From JAFAXD01 sp963833605 (lineage in GTDB: Bacteria > Pseudomonadota > Alphaproteobacteria > Rhizobiales > Xanthobacteraceae), in NCBI GenBank assembly GCA_963833605.1, contig CAWHYZ010000009.1:1-64000 (forward strand): 64,000 bases of DNA. The letters are read 5' to 3'. Position numbers and translations under genes: made by a program. The notes beneath the pieces are model-generated. The model saw nothing but the letters and a program-made list of their open reading frames with translations. It ran no database searches and had not been told where the DNA came from. Every line of letters starts with the position of its first letter. The first letter of the stretch is position 1. Shown piece by piece: positions 41,211 to 49,902 of the stretch.

Positions 41211-41379
41211 ATGGCCCCCGACCGCCGAGCGCGCTGGAACGCGAGCGCGCCGCCGCCGGGTCAGCGCTGCCGTCGATGCCAAGCGCAAGGCGTCTGGACC
41301 CCTCGTTCTCGATTCGCCGGACGTTGTCGCTGACCTTTCCGATGTAGCCGTCCTCATTTTGATTTGTGGACTGTCCTAA
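41211..41379 (+). pseudogene. degenerate 'MGxxRRAQER' module with frameshift
   Basis: ATG GCC CCC GAC CGC CGA GCG encodes MAPDRRA, then the frame shifts. A different frame continues VSAAVDAKRKASGPLVLDSP, DVVADLSDVAVLILICGLS to 41379. Probably a decayed member. Confidence 0.45.
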
Positions 41380-41450
41380 TTTCGATGGAACCAAAGTTCC
41401 ATTTCGGGGTTTTTTGGAACCGAAGGGGCTAGGTCGTGTGAGGGGATCAC

Positions 41451-41516
41451 ATGGACCGCGTCCTGGTTGGGTTCCTCATAGCGACTATCGTTTTAGTTCT
41501 GTTGCCGTCGTTTTGA
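41451..41516 (+). CDS. 21-residue membrane peptide, leader-related
   Basis: MDRVLVGFLIATIVLVLLPSF: one short hydrophobic helix. GAGGGG lies five bases before the ATG. The 64-nt leader beginning GGAACCAAAG at 41387 resembles those of the 33-residue peptides (GGAACCAAAA, then CCRTTTCGG in two of three). Only eight bases precede the next gene. Confidence 0.45.
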   Translation: MDRVLVGFLIATIVLVLLPSF

Positions 41517-41523
41517 GCGTGTC

Positions 41524-41748
41524 ATGGTAACTCCCGAACCTCTGGCAGACCTTCTAGAGCGCTCTGCCGCGTGCTCTCCCTCGGCCGACGATCTAGATCA
41601 ATCCCTCCTATTCAAGCAGCTAAGAGATATCTGGCAGGCGCTCGCAGACAATAGCTGGGGTCTCAGCGACAATGATCTGGCCGAACATGTTGAAGCCCTC
41701 ATCGAGCTTCATACAGAGATATTGATGTTGGCCAGACGGCGCCGTTAA
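41524..41748 (+). CDS. small hypothetical protein
   Basis: 74 residues: MVTPEPLADLLERSAACSPS, DQSLLFKQLRDIWQALADNS, LAEHVEALIELHTEILMLAR. Helical and acidic, ending in basic RRRR. Eight bases after the tiny membrane peptide, likely one transcript. A recurrent rhizobial short protein; role unknown. Confidence 0.6.
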   Translation: MVTPEPLADLLERSAACSPSADDLDQSLLFKQLRDIWQALADNSWGLSDNDLAEHVEALIELHTEILMLARRRR

Positions 41749-41931
41749 GGACGGTCGGCAGGGACCGCCGCAGTTGCGGTTGCTCGCACACCGCCCCGGG
41801 GCCATCCGCGACGGTGCTTCCCTGGAACGACATACCGCTTTGCGCGTTTGTGTTCCTAATCGCATGGCGTCTCGATCGCGCCTACCGATGATACAAACCA
41901 GCCGAGGTCGTCGCTTTGCGCGGCGCCCAAT

Positions 41932-42120
41932 ATGTATTTGGGCCGAGATAAAATTCAATGGTTGGAGTGCGAAGCCTGTGGCGGCCGCATGGCATTGATA
42001 CGGCGCGAGCCCCATCCTGCCCTCCCGCCCGGCTCGGAATTGCGCTCGTTCGAGTGTAATCGATGCGGGCGTGTCCAAACCCTTGATGTTAAAGCCCCAC
42101 CCGACCGCAGAGCCGGTTAA
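41932..42120 (+). CDS. small zinc-ribbon protein
   Basis: 62 residues: CEACGGRMALIRREPHP then SFECNRCGRVQTLDV, two CxxC pairs spaced like a treble-clef/zinc ribbon. It resembles other short Bradyrhizobium zinc-ribbon proteins with 'LRTYECxxC' ends. Isolated gene; nothing else is seen from here to 42339. Confidence 0.65.
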   Translation: MYLGRDKIQWLECEACGGRMALIRREPHPALPPGSELRSFECNRCGRVQTLDVKAPPDRRAG

Positions 42121-42339
42121 AAAATGGGCGGGGTGATACCCAATTGTTTCAATACCTGTTCGCGAATGCGCGCTGGATCGCACGCGCCTGACTGGGCCAC
42201 GTCAATGAATTTTCTTGGCGACGGGGTTGGTATGGGGTCTTGATGACGATGAGTTGTAGAACGCGCAAAGTATCCTAAAAATCGCACCGGCGCCGGGCCA
42301 TTTCTCCGCGTCTCAGCCCAATGTCAGTAACAATAGCAC

Positions 42340-43215
42340 GAACAAGATTAAACAGTGGTGATACTCGAACTGTGCTGGGCTGAGGTAGAGAAGCGCGGAG
42401 TGGAGACTGCGGGTGTTGTAGAGCTCATCGATAAAACGTGGAAGGTCGGCTGTGACGTCTTCGAAGGTTTCGTAATCGATCAAATAGACGGCCTGGACCT
42501 TAAGGGTCTTCATGAAGCTCTCGGCCTTGGCATTGTCGTAGGGATTACGGCGCCGCCCCATGGAGCCGACGAGGCCATGGTCGGCGAGTATGTGGCGATA
42601 CGGCTCGGAAGAGTAGAACCGCGATCCGAGTGGTGGATGCAGCCCTTCGGCGGCTGCCTTACTCGGATGACCGTGTTCAGAGCCGCAACGGCAACGCGCG
42701 CATCGATCGAGCGGCTGATCGCGTAGCCGACGGCGCGGCGTGACCAGGCATCAAGAACGACCGCCAGGTAGACGAAGCCCGTCGCGATTGCGATGTAGGT
42801 GATGTCCGCCACCCAGAGCTAGTGGGCCATCGACTATCCTGTCGCGGGAGAGGTCCGGGAAGATTGGGCCGTCGTGGTCGCTGTCGGTGGTGGCCACGAA
42901 CCGCCTCCGGCGCTTGGGCTGCATGTCATACTCGCGCATGAGGCGGCGGATCTTCTTGGAATTAACGACGATCCCTTGATGGCGAAGCTCAGCGCCAACC
43001 CGGCGATAGCCATAGGCCTCAAATTCATCGCAGATCGCAGTCATATTCGCGACGATCGCAGCGTCGTCAGCTTTCACCGCTGGCGCGTCGTAATAGGTAG
43101 AGCGCGGCAGGCCCATCAGACGGCATCCTCGGTGACCGAGACACCACAGGGCCGGTGATGACGGATGTATCGCGCTTCTCGGCCGCAGTGCGTTTCAGCG
43201 CCCCTTAGAAACTCG
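42340..43215 (-). pseudogene. IS3-family element, decayed copy B
   Basis: Inverted relative of copy A with the same OrfB motifs (YGYRRVGAELRHQGIVVNSK, YIAIATGFVYLAVVLDAWSR, CIHHSDRGST, YDNAKAESFMKTLKVQAVYL, PRFIDELYNTRSLHSALLYL). Frames change near 42810-42840 and 42640. OrfA is cut off on its left (around 43215), as in copy A. The right end is truncated after EYHH near 42358. Together the two copies flank the intact IS3 and several small genes. Confidence 0.85.
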
Positions 43216-43290
43216 ATCGAGGCCGCCCCCGACCAGCGCGAGGCGCGACCGCCCGACCGAAAAACAGCGCCGGGCCACGAAAGCCGCAAC

Positions 43291-43353
43291 GAAGAGGAAA
43301 GGGGGAAGAAGGGAGAAGAAGGAAGAAAAAGAAGGAAGAAAGGAAAAAAAGGG
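43291..43353. repeat. 63-nt pure polypurine tract
   Basis: Only A and G on the plus strand from 43291 to 43353 (GAAGAGGAAAGGGGGAAGAA and on). It lies about 75 bp beyond the truncated OrfA end of IS3 copy B, a position comparable to the C-free tract near copy A. It could form H-DNA or be slippage-prone; nothing is encoded. Confidence 0.9.
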
Positions 43354-43698
43354 CACACACCGCCGATCATAAGCCCGAGGGTTAGGCGATCCAACTTGTC
43401 CATGGAGGGGCAACGCGGCGACGCCCGATGCCGGTCCCCTGCAAAAACGGGCGGTCAACGGTGACCAGGATGCAATGCTCAATTCAGGCGTGATCTGGGA
43501 ATGCGCTGGCGCTGCCCGGCGGTGCTCGCCCAACGCGCCGTTTGCGAAGCTGAAAATGTTGACGGCTGAGCGGGATGCCAACCCACCTTGATGGTGGGCT
43601 CAAGTGAGCTCACATTAAAAGCAAGGCGGCAGTAGGATTTCGTGTCAAGAAGCTTCTGTGCCATGGATCAACCAATACAATCCAGGCGAAGTTGAGGT

Positions 43699-44679
43699 TC
43701 ACTCGATCACTTCGTCAGCAAGCAATTGTATTGAGTTGGGTAACGCGAAGCCAAGCGCGTTGGCGGTTTTTAAATTGATTACCAGTTCGAATTTGTTGGG
43801 CTGTAAGACCGGAAGATCACTCGCCTTCTCGCCCCTGAGGATGCGACCCACGTAGGTCCCTCCCTGGAAATATCCTTCTGAAATGCTTGGTCCATAGCTG
43901 ATCAGTCCCCCCGAAACCGCAAATTCACGAAATTGATAGATCATCGGAAGCCGATTTTGCAACGAAAACATAATTAGCCGTTCCCTTTGAGTGTCGAAAT
44001 ACGGGTCGGCAGCAATTAGCACAGCACTCACGCGCTGTTCCGCGAATGATGCCAAGGCGGCGGTCAATTCTTCATCGTTGCTAGCATTTATGACATATAG
44101 CTTCTGATTCACGCTCCGTGCCGCATCCTCAACATCGTGTAGCTGAAGTGTTGCGGGCGGAAACTTTGGGTTCAACAGAACCCCGAACAGAGGCGCATTC
44201 GGAACGAGTTCGCGCAGTAGACCGATGCGCTTGGACTCCAACTGACTAGTCCACAACGTATAACCTGTGGCGTTCCCGCCCGGTTGGTTGAAACTCTTAA
44301 CGAGGCCTTCTTTGATTGGATCGCCGCCCATTCCGAAAACGACTGGAATTGTCGAGGTAGCCCTCTTCGCTGCAAGAGCCGACGGATCTCCGCCCACCCC
44401 CGCTAGGACGGCAACCGGGAGCGCGACAAGCTCCGCCGCCAATCCCGGTAAACGGTCATATTGACCATTGGCCCATCGAAACTCGATGAGCACATTCTGG
44501 CCCTCGACGAAGCCGGTTTGCCTCAAGCCTTGGCGAAATGCCGCGACAAGATGAGTAGAGTCCGCCGCTGAACGACCGCTCATGAACCCGATGGTTGGCA
44601 TCGGCGGCTGCTGCGCCCGTGCCACCAGCGGCCACGCCGCCCCCCCGCCGAGAGCCGCGATGAACGCCCGCCTTCTCAT
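43699..44679 (-). CDS. ABC transporter substrate-binding protein (ABC_sub_bind)
   Basis: 326 residues. Twin-arginine-like leader MRRRAFIAALGGGAAWPLVA, then the family pattern PTIGFMSGRSAADSTHLVAA, FRQGLRQTGFVEGQNVLIEF, RWANGQYDRLPGLAAELVAL, GMGGDPIKEGLVKSFNQPGG, and the conserved end KFELVINLKTANALGFALPN ... ADEVIE. Usually part of a tandem pair without a local permease; ligand unknown. Start overlaps the upstream gene stop (ATGA). Confidence 0.92.
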   Translation of the reverse strand: MRRRAFIAALGGGAAWPLVARAQQPPMPTIGFMSGRSAADSTHLVAAFRQGLRQTGFVEGQNVLIEFRWANGQYDRLPGLAAELVALPVAVLAGVGGDPSALAAKRATSTIPVVFGMGGDPIKEGLVKSFNQPGGNATGYTLWTSQLESKRIGLLRELVPNAPLFGVLLNPKFPPATLQLHDVEDAARSVNQKLYVINASNDEELTAALASFAEQRVSAVLIAADPYFDTQRERLIMFSLQNRLPMIYQFREFAVSGGLISYGPSISEGYFQGGTYVGRILRGEKASDLPVLQPNKFELVINLKTANALGFALPNSIQLLADEVIE

Positions 44680-45665
44680 TCGATGACCTCGTCGGCCCGG
44701 GCAAGCAGTTGCGGTGGGATTTCAAGACCCAGCGACCTCGCGGTCTTGAGATTGATCACCAGCTCGAATTTTGTCGGCTCCTGCACCGGAAGGTTCGCAG
44801 GTTTTTCCCCCTTGAGAATACGGCCAGCGTAGATACCAGCCTGGCGGAATGCTTCGGGGGCGTCGGGGCCGTAGCTCATAAGGCCCCCGGCCGCCACGAA
44901 CTCGCGTCGAACATAGGACACGGGCACCTTGTGTCGAGCGGCCACCGCAACAAGTTGAGTGCTTCGATCATCAAAAAATGGATCAGCCGCAACTAAAAAT
45001 GCGTCGATGTGCTGGCGATCGACGGCCGCGAACGCGGTCTCGAAGTCGCTTTCGCTGCTGGCATTCAGGACGCGACTCTGGCGCCCGAGTGCGCGCACTG
45101 CGTCCTGCAATTCGGTTAATTGAGGCCTGGTGATGGGGTTATTCGGATTTACAAGCACGCCTATGACGGCGGCTGTGGGAACTAGCTCGAGAAGAAGGCT
45201 TAGTCGCTTTGCCGCCGTCTCGGCGGCGAGTAGCGTTATGCCTGTGATATTGCCGCCCGGGCGGTTGAGACTGGCGACGAGCCCGAACATTACAGGGTCG
45301 CTGCCGATCACAAAGATGATCGGAATAGTGGCTGTTGCCGCCTTTGCCGCGCGGATCGTTGGGGTACCGGCAGTCGCAACAATTGCGGTTACTTTCTGAT
45401 TGACGAGATCGGCCGCCATTGCCGGCAGCCGATCGTATTGACCGTCCGCATAGCGATATTCGATCACGACATTGCGGCCTTCGATATAACCGGTTTCGCT
45501 GAGTCCTCTGCGAAACGCCGCAAGAAGGTGTGTGAACTGAGCAGACGAGGCGCCGTTAAGATATCCGATCACCGGGATAGCCTGCTGCGCATGAGCCGCA
45601 AGCGGCCACGCTACTGCACCGCTGAGAACCGCGATGAAGGTGCGCCGCCTCATGCTCCCTCCCAA
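44676..45665 (-). CDS. ABC transporter substrate-binding protein (ABC_sub_bind)
   Basis: 329 residues, paralogue of the preceding gene: MRRRTFIAVLSGAVAWPLAA, YLNGASSAQFTHLLAAFRRG, YADGQYDRLPAMAADLVNQK, IIFVIGSDPVMFGLVASLNR, ending KTARSLGLEIPPQLLARADE. The tail gene sequence GACGAGGTCATCGAATGA is a near match to the site occupied by intron copy 2. First gene of the pair. Confidence 0.92.
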   Translation of the reverse strand: MGGSMRRRTFIAVLSGAVAWPLAAHAQQAIPVIGYLNGASSAQFTHLLAAFRRGLSETGYIEGRNVVIEYRYADGQYDRLPAMAADLVNQKVTAIVATAGTPTIRAAKAATATIPIIFVIGSDPVMFGLVASLNRPGGNITGITLLAAETAAKRLSLLLELVPTAAVIGVLVNPNNPITRPQLTELQDAVRALGRQSRVLNASSESDFETAFAAVDRQHIDAFLVAADPFFDDRSTQLVAVAARHKVPVSYVRREFVAAGGLMSYGPDAPEAFRQAGIYAGRILKGEKPANLPVQEPTKFELVINLKTARSLGLEIPPQLLARADEVIE

Positions 45666-45715
45666 AAGGACGCGCTAGGCTAACACCATTTTGCGGTGGG
45701 CCAGCGCCCGAGTTG

Positions 45716-46222
45716 TCAGTGTCTCGACCTACGGCGCGTTGGGTGCGCATCGTCAGCATGAGACGGAAGGGGCGTCAGCACCTGGCCGCGTATCTCGCCG
45801 TCCGGGTGAGCTTGGGTGTCGATGTTGATGTACCATTCACCCTGCGCAAACTGCCGGGCTTGATCTGGGGTCAGGGTCGCCTGCCCGTTGATCGGACTTT
45901 CGACGGGACTCCCCTGTTTGGCCAACCAGACCAGAGCAGGAGCATTCTTGCCCGGTTGGGCGGGACCGTGGAACTGAGCCGTGGTAGCTGGACCAGATAG
46001 GCCGCTGTAGGTAACCGTCCAGGTCAAGACCCGCGTGCTGGGGTCGTACGTCAGGTCTGCGACGCCACCGGCGGCGGGAGACGCGGGTGGTACCTCCTGG
46101 CCGCCAGAAAGCGGGACCTTGAACGAGATGGGTGCAGCCAGCACCAGCCCTGGCCAAGCGACCCAAGTCGGGAGGACCGTGGCCATGATGACCAATGCTC
46201 GCCGAGACAGCACATTATTCAT
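45716..46222 (-). CDS. exported CHRD-domain protein
   Basis: 168 residues from MNNVLSRRALVIMATVLPTW (GGGAGG before the ATG), with a Tat/Sec-like signal ending VLA-APISF. CHRD domain: VPLSGGQEVPPASPAAGGVA, WTVTYSGLSGPATTAQFHGP and INIDTQAHPDGEIRGQVL. CHRD proteins are extracellular or periplasmic, of unknown action. An in-frame upstream ATG at 46258 adds MGANRRATREAN, which is the dispersed start module and not part of the CHRD family. Confidence 0.88.
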   Translation of the reverse strand: MNNVLSRRALVIMATVLPTWVAWPGLVLAAPISFKVPLSGGQEVPPASPAAGGVADLTYDPSTRVLTWTVTYSGLSGPATTAQFHGPAQPGKNAPALVWLAKQGSPVESPINGQATLTPDQARQFAQGEWYINIDTQAHPDGEIRGQVLTPLPSHADDAHPTRRRSRH

Positions 46223-46331
46223 GTTTGCCTCCCTCGTTGCCCGACGGTTCGCTCCCATGGCGGAAGGCTATCTGGACTCCGTCACGTGACAAAGGCGCTA
46301 TCTCAAGCCGTGTAGCCTGAGTTGAGTGCGT
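46223..46331. promoter_or_regulatory. divergent region with GTCACGTGAC palindrome, copy 1
   Basis: Between the 'MGANRRA' start (46258, minus) and a small plus-strand frame at 46332 lies the palindrome GTCACGTGAC (46281-46290). The same arrangement, with TCACGTGA and flanks TAGCC(T/C)CCGCC and GCGTATGCGTA, occurs at 56309-56364. Confidence 0.6.
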
Positions 46332-46457
46332 ATGCGTACCAAGTCGGAGGAGCCCGCTGCGATCGAGCGGGACCCTGCCGCCCAAGCGGCCACCGGCCCC
46401 GAGCGTTGGGCGCAGGCAGGGCCAACGCATCCCGAGGTCTTGCCTGAATTAAGCTAG
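46332..46457 (+). CDS. possible 41-residue peptide
   Basis: MRTKSEEPAAIERDPAAQAA then TGPERWAQAGPTHPEVLPEL. No strong ribosome binding site. The related plus-strand frame at 56365 has a similar peptide but in two frames. 46458-46670 holds no other gene. Confidence 0.35.
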   Translation: MRTKSEEPAAIERDPAAQAATGPERWAQAGPTHPEVLPELS

Positions 46458-46670
46458 ATCGCCCACAGAGGGCCGTGGACGCGATTTCCAGTGGCCAGGA
46501 GCCCGGGCCAGGGGGTGGCTCAAAAAGCTGGGTTGCAAGCTTTAGCCTCCCGCCCAAGGCATTGATTTTAGTTGTTGATTCCGCGGCATCTTTTTCAGTG
46601 GTCTGCGGTGATGCTAAGCCGGGGGTAGACCTTCATTTATTGCTAAAAACTCAATAATTTCAATGTAATA

Positions 46671-46761
46671 TGGCGGAAGGGGTGGGATTCGAACCCACGA
46701 GGGAGCGGAACCCCCTGCCGGTTTTCAAGACCGGTGCCTTAAACCACTCGGCCACCCTTCC
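46671..46761 (-). tRNA. tRNA-Ser (UGA anticodon)
   Basis: Minus strand GGAAGGGTGGCCGAGTGG ... CTTGAAAACC ... GGGTTCGAATCCCACCCCTT, ending CCGCCA. Anticodon TGA, class II long variable arm, 7-bp acceptor, encoded CCA. Confidence 0.95.
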
Positions 46762-46891
46762 ATATCAGCAAGATCAATTACTTAGCCTTATCCTGATCGC
46801 GAACAATCTGGCAACCGAGACGGGGCGGGGTCCAACCTTAGGTATCGCGTACACGCGCTCGGCCTCTGAAAAGTCTCGCGGCAAGGACTAA

Positions 46892-47492
46892 GCGCGAGTT
46901 TGATCATTGTCTCCTCACGTCGGCATTGATGGCCGACCAGTAAATGGCGCCCGGCCGTGTAGAGGATACACTCTCCGCAAACATCATTGATATTTGCTCG
47001 ATAATTCGGCCTTGCTGGCTTTACCCATAACTACACCCACACGTGCCTCAAGCAGTGACGGCCCTGGCGCGTAGCTTCGGAGGGTCGGCCAGGGCCGCCG
47101 TGCCGCTGGAGGGTGACCCCCCAACGACGCCAACTAACGAGCAAGATCCAGGCCGGTTCGTTAGGAATGCTTTCGCCAACAGGCGAGACCGGCAGCCCGG
47201 GCGGGCTTGCCTGAGTCACTGGCCAGCAAGAAAAAGCCCGCCTCTTTGATGCGGACGGGCTGGAAGTCTTCGGGCGCTTCCACATGCACGGGAGGAGTGC
47301 GCCCGGTCATTACAATCTACTGGCTTGGAGTGGCAATTTCGCGATGCCCTGGGCAACCGGCATGCCGGCTTGTGGGGTGGCGCACAGCTTCGACGATAAT
47401 GACGGAAGCGAGTGATCGCCGTCACAGCGCCCACCCGGGAACCGCATTTAACATTCGTTTGTCTGCTCGTGGAACAAATTCCGGAGGGGGCG
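46892..47492. other. no supported gene
   Basis: Several overlapping frames are open but none has a start signal or a motif. The stretch may be decayed coding DNA; a CTGGCCAGC-type inverted repeat lies near 47215. Confidence 0.4.
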
Positions 47493-47696
47493 ATGAGCGC
47501 GCCGCGGGAATTTCAGAATATGTCGCCGGAAGATCAGCTCACATTCAATAGGTGGATCAGAGCAAATGCCGTCGTCGGGTCGATCTTCGCGGTCGGAATG
47601 CTGGCGATGGCTTTGATAGGCTCCAATCCTGTAGGACACGCCGGCACTGTGATGACTGGTAGTTCCAATTATTCGAACGTTGCCACGTCCGAATAG
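47493..47696 (+). CDS. small membrane protein
   Basis: 67 residues from MSAPREFQNMSPEDQLTFNR; GGAGGGGGC directly precedes the ATG. One membrane helix (AVVGSIFAVGMLAMALIGS) with an outside tail AGTVMTGSSNYSN. Common rhizobial small membrane protein, function unknown. Confidence 0.7.
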   Translation: MSAPREFQNMSPEDQLTFNRWIRANAVVGSIFAVGMLAMALIGSNPVGHAGTVMTGSSNYSNVATSE

Positions 47697-48071
47697 AAAG
47701 TCAGAGACTGGGGATATTACCGTCGGCCGCATGCAGAAGCGTTCGGGCGAGTTCGCGCGACCAGTTCGGCCGGTTCACCGCCATTGCTTCCCGGTCAGGC
47801 TCTCCTGTGGCGGCTGCTCTTTCGCGATCGGCTGCGCAGATGGGGTCGTGGGATTTCCACAGTTTTATTGCTCAATCCGTCGAGCACTCTACAGACGCCT
47901 CGGTTGCATTCGAATACGGTTGAAAGTACAGGCGCGCAGCAGGTGGCCCTGCAGGTCGAACGTATCGACAGCGCGCGGCGTGTATGGGGCAACCATACAC
48001 CGTGAGAGCCCGATGCCGTTATAGGCGCATGTCGGGCTCTCCTTTTGGTGGCCACGCCTCTTGCCAAAGGG

Positions 48072-48113
48072 AAACGGCCCTAGGCACAACCGGTGGCTCG
48101 CCTAGGGCCGTTT
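48072..48113. terminator. bidirectional hairpin
   Basis: Perfect 14-bp inverted repeat AAACGGCCCTAGGC/GCCTAGGGCCGTTT with a 14-nt loop; A and T ends make it usable in both directions. Confidence 0.75.
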
Positions 48114-48165
48114 ATGCCTTTGGGCGGCCCGCCCATCAGCACTGAATCGGCGGGCTGTCTGGGCT

Positions 48166-48851
48166 GTAGCGGTAGGGACGTGCGTTTCATCGCACGCCCC
48201 CCGCCCAGATCCGTACGTGCGGCTTTCCCGCATACGGCTCCCACCTCGGGTGTATGACGGCAAATGCTTGCCGTATGCGCTCCAGCGCCTGTGACACGCT
48301 TTCCTGGCTCTGAGTCCGGTGCGTGCTTTGCTGGCCCGCATTCCCCTTGGTCCCTGCCCTTGGCTCCCCCGACTCCGCTGCGTTCGGCTCCGCCGCAGAT
48401 CGCTCCGCAGAGGGCCTTTGCGCTTTGTTCGCCGGCTTCACAGCTACTATGGCAGGGTCCGACTTCTCGTGTCCGTGCATCATCGGCTACGGCTCCTCGC
48501 CTTCCCGATGCGGACCGCCGTACTCTACAAACGCCACATGATCCCGGCGGCCAGATACGAGATCTCCCAGGTTCCGATACGATCCCTTTGCACGTGATGT
48601 GGCCTTAGACCCCGGCAGGGCGTCAGCACCTCGCATAACGGTGCCGCACATGTTGCCTTCGAGCGAATGAAAACCCTCGGCCCCTGCAATGTCTGATCTT
48701 TCGTGGCTCAATCCCACACCCCATGCAATCGCTGTGTACGCTTCGTCACCACTGTCGCCAGGGGTCACGCAACACTCGCTACCAAGCGGGCGCTACCCCT
48801 TACTTGGGCCGGACTTCCACCGGCTGGATCGCACCAGCTTGCCTGGCGCAC
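48166..48851 (-). mobile_element. ORF-deleted group II intron, copy 2
   Basis: About 95 percent identical to copy 1 with the same 5' end (GTGCGCC at 48851), EBS1 (plus GAATGA, 48665-48670) and the same internal deletion of the reverse-transcriptase gene (MMHGHEKSDPAIVAVKPANK ... QALERIRQA joined to RWEPYAGKPH). It starts exactly after the TGA of an ABC_sub_bind gene end, whose last bases GTGATCGAATGA match the EBS sequences. Confidence 0.87.
48208..48240 (-). ncRNA. group II intron domain V, copy 2
   Basis: Identical 33-nt domain V hairpin to copy 1, followed by domain VI (CGTGCG ATGAAA CGCACG). Confidence 0.85.
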
Positions 48852-48927
48852 TCATTCGATCACCTCGTCGGCGCGGGTGCGCAGTTGCGGCGAAATTTCG
48901 ATGCCGAGCGCCTTTGCCGTCTTGAAG
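48852..48927 (-). pseudogene. 3' end fragment of an ABC_sub_bind gene
   Basis: Minus strand encodes DFKTAKALGIEISPQLRTRA, DEVIE and TGA, the conserved end of the substrate-binding proteins encoded at 43.7-45.7 kb. The rest of that gene is missing. The intron 5' end abuts the stop codon. Confidence 0.85.
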
Positions 48928-48939
48928 TCATCGTGATGT

Positions 48940-49179
48940 TCATCTCATCTGCTCCACCATGTATCGGCCCCGCTCAGTAATGCGCGCAGTAATCACCCCA
49001 TTAGCCGTATTGGCACGAATGGTGACCAAGCCCTTTTTAGCCAGCCTGGCCACAGTCCGGAGCGGAATTAGCGTCTCAAGCGCATCGCCACGACGCCCAA
49101 ACCCCCGCGGAAATCGGACAAGCACACCCACCGTGTGGAGGCGAACCAGGCAGCGGCGGGCGGTAACAGACCGGGGCAT
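48940..49179 (-). CDS. winged-helix-like small protein
   Basis: 79 residues: TARRCLVRLHTVGVLVRFPR, LETLIPLRTVARLAKKGLVT, IRANTANGVITARITERGRY. Looks like one winged-helix unit (helix LRTVARLAKKGLV then the beta wing) as in small MarR/PadR-like proteins. A recurrent Bradyrhizobium short protein; DNA binding is an inference. Confidence 0.65.
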   Translation of the reverse strand: MPRSVTARRCLVRLHTVGVLVRFPRGFGRRGDALETLIPLRTVARLAKKGLVTIRANTANGVITARITERGRYMVEQMR

Positions 49180-49405
49180 TTTTGAGCAATCAACTAGCCG
49201 CGCAGGCTAAAATGCCGGGCGAGCGGTTGCCAAGCGCCTGGTTTTTTCTCACCCCGTTCGAAGCACCCCGGTCTTAAAAGTTCTCATGGCGTTCCGGGTT
49301 CCAAAAACACTGCACCGCAGTCGGGAACAAAACTGTTCAAGCCGAGCGTCATGGGCGGGGCCGGCGGCGGATTTGGGTTTGGTAGCCATGAGCGAGGACA
49401 CGGCC

Positions 49406-49507
49406 TTAGCCAAGCCAGCTAAGTGCAACCGCAATCGAACCGAAGAATGCCGCCAAGGCTGCAGTCGCAAAAACAAACACGCGCAGCCGTACCCCATCGT
49501 GGCCCAT
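49406..49507 (-). CDS. 33-residue membrane peptide, copy 2
   Basis: MGHDGVRLRVFVFATAALAA followed by FFGSIAVALSWLG; only the polar head differs much from the product at 40878-40979. GAGGCGG precedes ATG 49507. A 68-nt leader begins GGAACCAAAA (plus GGTTCC, 49570-49575), the same distance as in copy 1. Missed by usual size limits. Confidence 0.7.
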   Translation of the reverse strand: MGHDGVRLRVFVFATAALAAFFGSIAVALSWLG

Positions 49508-49824
49508 GTTCCGCCTCAACATGACCCAATCGCATTTTTTCGATCCGTATAAATCCGAAACGGTATTTTGGTTCCATCGAGTCCAACGGCCTACTTGATG
49601 CGCACCCCTCTTGCTTCCCCATCATGCGCCGATCGCTTGCCACCGCGAGGCTTAGACTGACCGCAGAGTAGAGCTGGCGCGGTGCTGACACGCCTGCGCT
49701 GGCTCGCGCGACCTTTTTCATACAGTTGAGCAATTCTATACAGACGCGGCATCGGCGCCGGCTCAAAATCAACAAACGTTGGGCGCTTTTTCAGCCTTCC
49801 CCCCGCTGCAAGCGCCTAAGTTTA

Positions 49825-49860
49825 GCCCCGGCTCGAGTGGCCTCGGCCGGGGCATTTTTT
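49825..49860 (+). terminator. intrinsic terminator
   Basis: GCCCCGGC/GCCGGGGC stem with a 13-nt loop and ATTTTTT. It lies 43 bp before the next gene start, so it may act as an attenuator or end an upstream RNA. Confidence 0.7.
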
Positions 49861-49902
49861 CGGTCACACCAATCGCCGTTCGCGCCTCGCGGGAGCATGT
49901 CC

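Noticed and set aside
46670..46891. 73-codon plus-strand frame beginning MAEGVGFEPTRERNPLPVFK
   Set aside because: It is the antisense of tRNA-Ser; 'GVGFEPTRE' proteins are a known artefact of translating tRNA genes.
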